DNA from: Myroides odoratus DSM 2801
GTDB lineage: Bacteria > Bacteroidota > Bacteroidia > Flavobacteriales > Flavobacteriaceae
DNA length: 64,000 nt
Reading direction: 5' to 3'
NCBI RefSeq assembly: GCF_000243275.1
Contig: NZ_CM001437.1
Coordinates: 3,526,642 to 3,590,641, forward strand
The notes below the pieces were generated by a model. That model ran no database searches. It was not told where the DNA came from and saw nothing but the letters and a program-made list of their open reading frames with translations. Shown in pieces: positions 62,489-64,000 of the stretch (its first letter is position 1; each line of letters begins with the position of its first letter). The translations under genes were made by a program, and so were the position numbers.

Positions 62489-62610
62489 CGGTGTCAAAAT
62501 CTGAGTATTATGGGGTGTTGAAACGGATTGTTTCGCTAGCAATGCTTATTGAACATAGCGACAACTAAAATAAAACAAGACATAAGTTCTCCCTTTTAAG
62601 AATTAAAAAA

Positions 62611-63729
62611 ATGAAAAAAAATTTAATTGTATTTGGTACTAGGCCAGAAGCAATCAAAATGGCACCTTTGGTAAAGGCGTTTAAAGAACAAAATCATCAA
62701 TTTGATACTCGAGTTTGTGTAACAGCACAACATAGAGAAATGTTAGATCAAGTGTTGGATTTTTTTGATATTGTACCAGAGTACGATTTGAATCTCATGA
62801 AACCCAATCAGAACCTATATAGCCTAACAGGAGATATCATCGTGGGGTTAAAGGAAGTATTGGAAGATTTTCAACCCGATTATGTATATGTACACGGAGA
62901 TACCACCACTACAATGGCAGCGAGTTTAGCCGCTTTTTACAGTGGAGCGAAAGTATGCCATGTAGAAGCAGGATTGCGTACCCATAATAAACGAGCACCC
63001 TTTCCAGAAGAGATGAACCGACAAATTACGGGACGAATCAGCGATTATCATTTTGCACCTACAGCAGCTTCTCAGGCTAATTTATTGCGTGAGAATATCA
63101 ACCCACAAGAGATTAGCATTACTGGAAATACAGTTATTGATGCCTTATTAGAAAGTGTAGAACGCGTAAAGGATATTCAAAATGAGGAGATTTCACAGTT
63201 AAAGGATATCGTAGACCCAACGAAGAAATTAATTCTAGTAACAGGACACCGACGTGAAAATCACGGTGATGGATTTATCCGTATCTGTGAAGCCTTAAAA
63301 GAAATTGCTACCACGCATGCGGATGTACAAATTATTTATCCCGTTCATTTGAATCCAAATGTGATGAAACCAGTATATGAGATACTCTCTGAGATTGACA
63401 ATATTAAGCTGATCGATCCTTTGGCTTATCCGTCTTTCGTGTGGTTGATGAATCAAAGCTATTTGATTATTACAGACAGTGGAGGAGTACAAGAAGAAGC
63501 ACCAAGTTTGGGTAAACCCGTATTGGTGATGCGCAATACAACAGAACGACCAGAAGCCGTTGAAGCAGGTACAGTCATCTTAGTGGGAACTGATAAACAG
63601 AAAATTGTGAACGAGGCTCATCGTTTACTAACCGATGCAACGCGCTATGCAACAATGTCGGCCCTACACAATCCGTATGGCGACGGAAAAGCCTGCCAAC
63701 GTATTGTTGAGTTTATTGGGAAATTGTAA
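62611..63729 (+). CDS. wecB: UDP-N-acetylglucosamine 2-epimerase, 372 aa
   Basis: Non-hydrolysing epimerase of normal length: [115 protein letters not shown]. It makes UDP-ManNAc for surface polysaccharides. The start ATG at 62611 follows an A-rich leader. The stop at 63727-63729 is immediately followed by a GGTGAG minisatellite that runs to the window edge. Confidence 0.97.
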   Translation: MKKNLIVFGTRPEAIKMAPLVKAFKEQNHQFDTRVCVTAQHREMLDQVLDFFDIVPEYDLNLMKPNQNLYSLTGDIIVGLKEVLEDFQPDYVYVHGDTTTTMAASLAAFYSGAKVCHVEAGLRTHNKRAPFPEEMNRQITGRISDYHFAPTAASQANLLRENINPQEISITGNTVIDALLESVERVKDIQNEEISQLKDIVDPTKKLILVTGHRRENHGDGFIRICEALKEIATTHADVQIIYPVHLNPNVMKPVYEILSEIDNIKLIDPLAYPSFVWLMNQSYLIITDSGGVQEEAPSLGKPVLVMRNTTERPEAVEAGTVILVGTDKQKIVNEAHRLLTDATRYATMSALHNPYGDGKACQRIVEFIGKL

Positions 63730-64000
63730 GATGGTGAGACGGTGAGATTGGTGAGACGGTGAGATTGGTGAGACGATGAGATTGGTGAGTGGATGAGAAG
63801 GTGAGATTGGTGAGAGGGTGAGATTGGTGAGTGGATGAGACGGTGAGATTGGTGAGACGATGAGATTGGTGAGTGGATGAGAAGGTGAGATTGGTGAGAG
63901 GGTGAGATTGGTGAGTGGATGAGAGGGTGAGATTGGTGAGACGATGAGATTGGTGAGTGGATGAGAAGGTGAGATTGGTGAGAGGGTGAGATTGAACGTC
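63730..64000 (+). repeat. GGTGAG minisatellite at window edge
   Basis: Starts at the base after the wecB stop and runs to position 64000: GATGGTGAGACGGTGAGATT and variants with a higher-order unit of about 60-70 bases (GTGGATGAGAAGGTGAGATT recurs). The same core occurs at 60744-61016 and briefly at 56717-56737. It is not coding on either strand in any credible way; it continues beyond the window. Confidence 0.9.

Larger units (their letters stand above)
61744..62610. other. Gene-free stretch upstream of wecB
   Basis: AT-rich region of about 870 bases. It contains an 11-bp tandem repeat (62299-62353) and a 17-base palindrome (62472-62488), listed separately. The minus-strand frame 62261-62542 runs through the repeat and is not credible. 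Confidence 0.4.

Noticed and set aside
62261-62542. Minus-strand 93-codon frame upstream of wecB
   Set aside because: Half of it is the translated 11-bp repeat, giving a low-complexity Leu/Phe/Ser tail.

Overview
The window looks like the chromosome of a low-GC member of the Bacteroidetes, most likely Flavobacteriaceae and possibly Myroides; the genus is inferred from overall gene flavour only. The evidence is very large secreted proteins with gliding-motility/T9SS type B sorting tails, several promoters with the Bacteroidetes -7 box TAnnTTTG, little use of Shine-Dalgarno sequences, and typical Flavobacteriia families (a DUF4199 protein, a YbiT-like ABC-F protein with a lineage-style degenerate second ATPase half, and a coiled-coil protein usually mis-named tRNA methyltransferase). 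No rRNA, tRNA, CRISPR array, transposase or integrase was seen.

Positions 1-18400 are an accessory region. It holds unknown genes (1-1238), a dead SLOG/DUF2493 gene with an in-frame TGA (1559-1807), a small DUF6140-like gene, a 705-residue protein with a TerB-like tail, an abutting HNH nuclease + HIT hydrolase pair (5101-6495), and a large secreted BspA-like repeat protein (7572-10214). Its core is a tightly packed nine-gene minus-strand operon, 17681 down to 10699. In transcription order it encodes: a ThsB-type TIR; an Nmad2-family nucleotide-modification protein; a classical TIR; a DUF3892-TIR(ThsB-type) fusion; a two-TIR-domain protein; a SLOG-superfamily nucleotide-binding protein; a membrane-anchored dCTP-deaminase-fold protein lacking the deaminase glutamate; a MazG-C-like NTP pyrophosphatase; and a DNA-base-hypermodification-type (aGPT-Pplase/HMUDK-helical) protein. 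This reads as a nucleotide-centred antiphage system related to Thoeris but with a different effector and sensor set. It is the main candidate for an undescribed system.

Positions 18400-40200 are mostly core or housekeeping: mnmE, a universal stress protein, a thioesterase, a family 2 glycosyltransferase, galE, DUF4199, a phosphoethanolamine-transferase-like protein, HdeD, TetR, AraC-type and MarR-type regulators, a DPP4 peptidase and an amino-acid permease, with several secreted or unknown proteins. Many genes end in clear intrinsic terminators shared by convergent pairs.

Positions 40555-50703 hold two paralogous giant secreted adhesins in tandem (1536 and 1723 residues). Each carries cleaved-adhesin-like and fibronectin III modules, a nidogen-like domain and a T9SS type B tail, and both have nearly the same 3' terminator cassette.

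Positions 50945-63729 hold an esterase, a small membrane protein, a dihydroorotase homologue without the HxH metal motif, a carboxypeptidase-regulatory-domain protein, a DEAD-box helicase, a thioredoxin-fold lipoprotein, an ABC-F protein, two cold-shock-domain proteins and wecB. The gaps are unusually rich in repeats: five 97-bp tandem units (56921-57405), GGTGAG-type minisatellites in both orientations (60744-61016) and at the right edge (63730-64000), and a dispersed GTTAAC-rich element at the 3' ends of genes.
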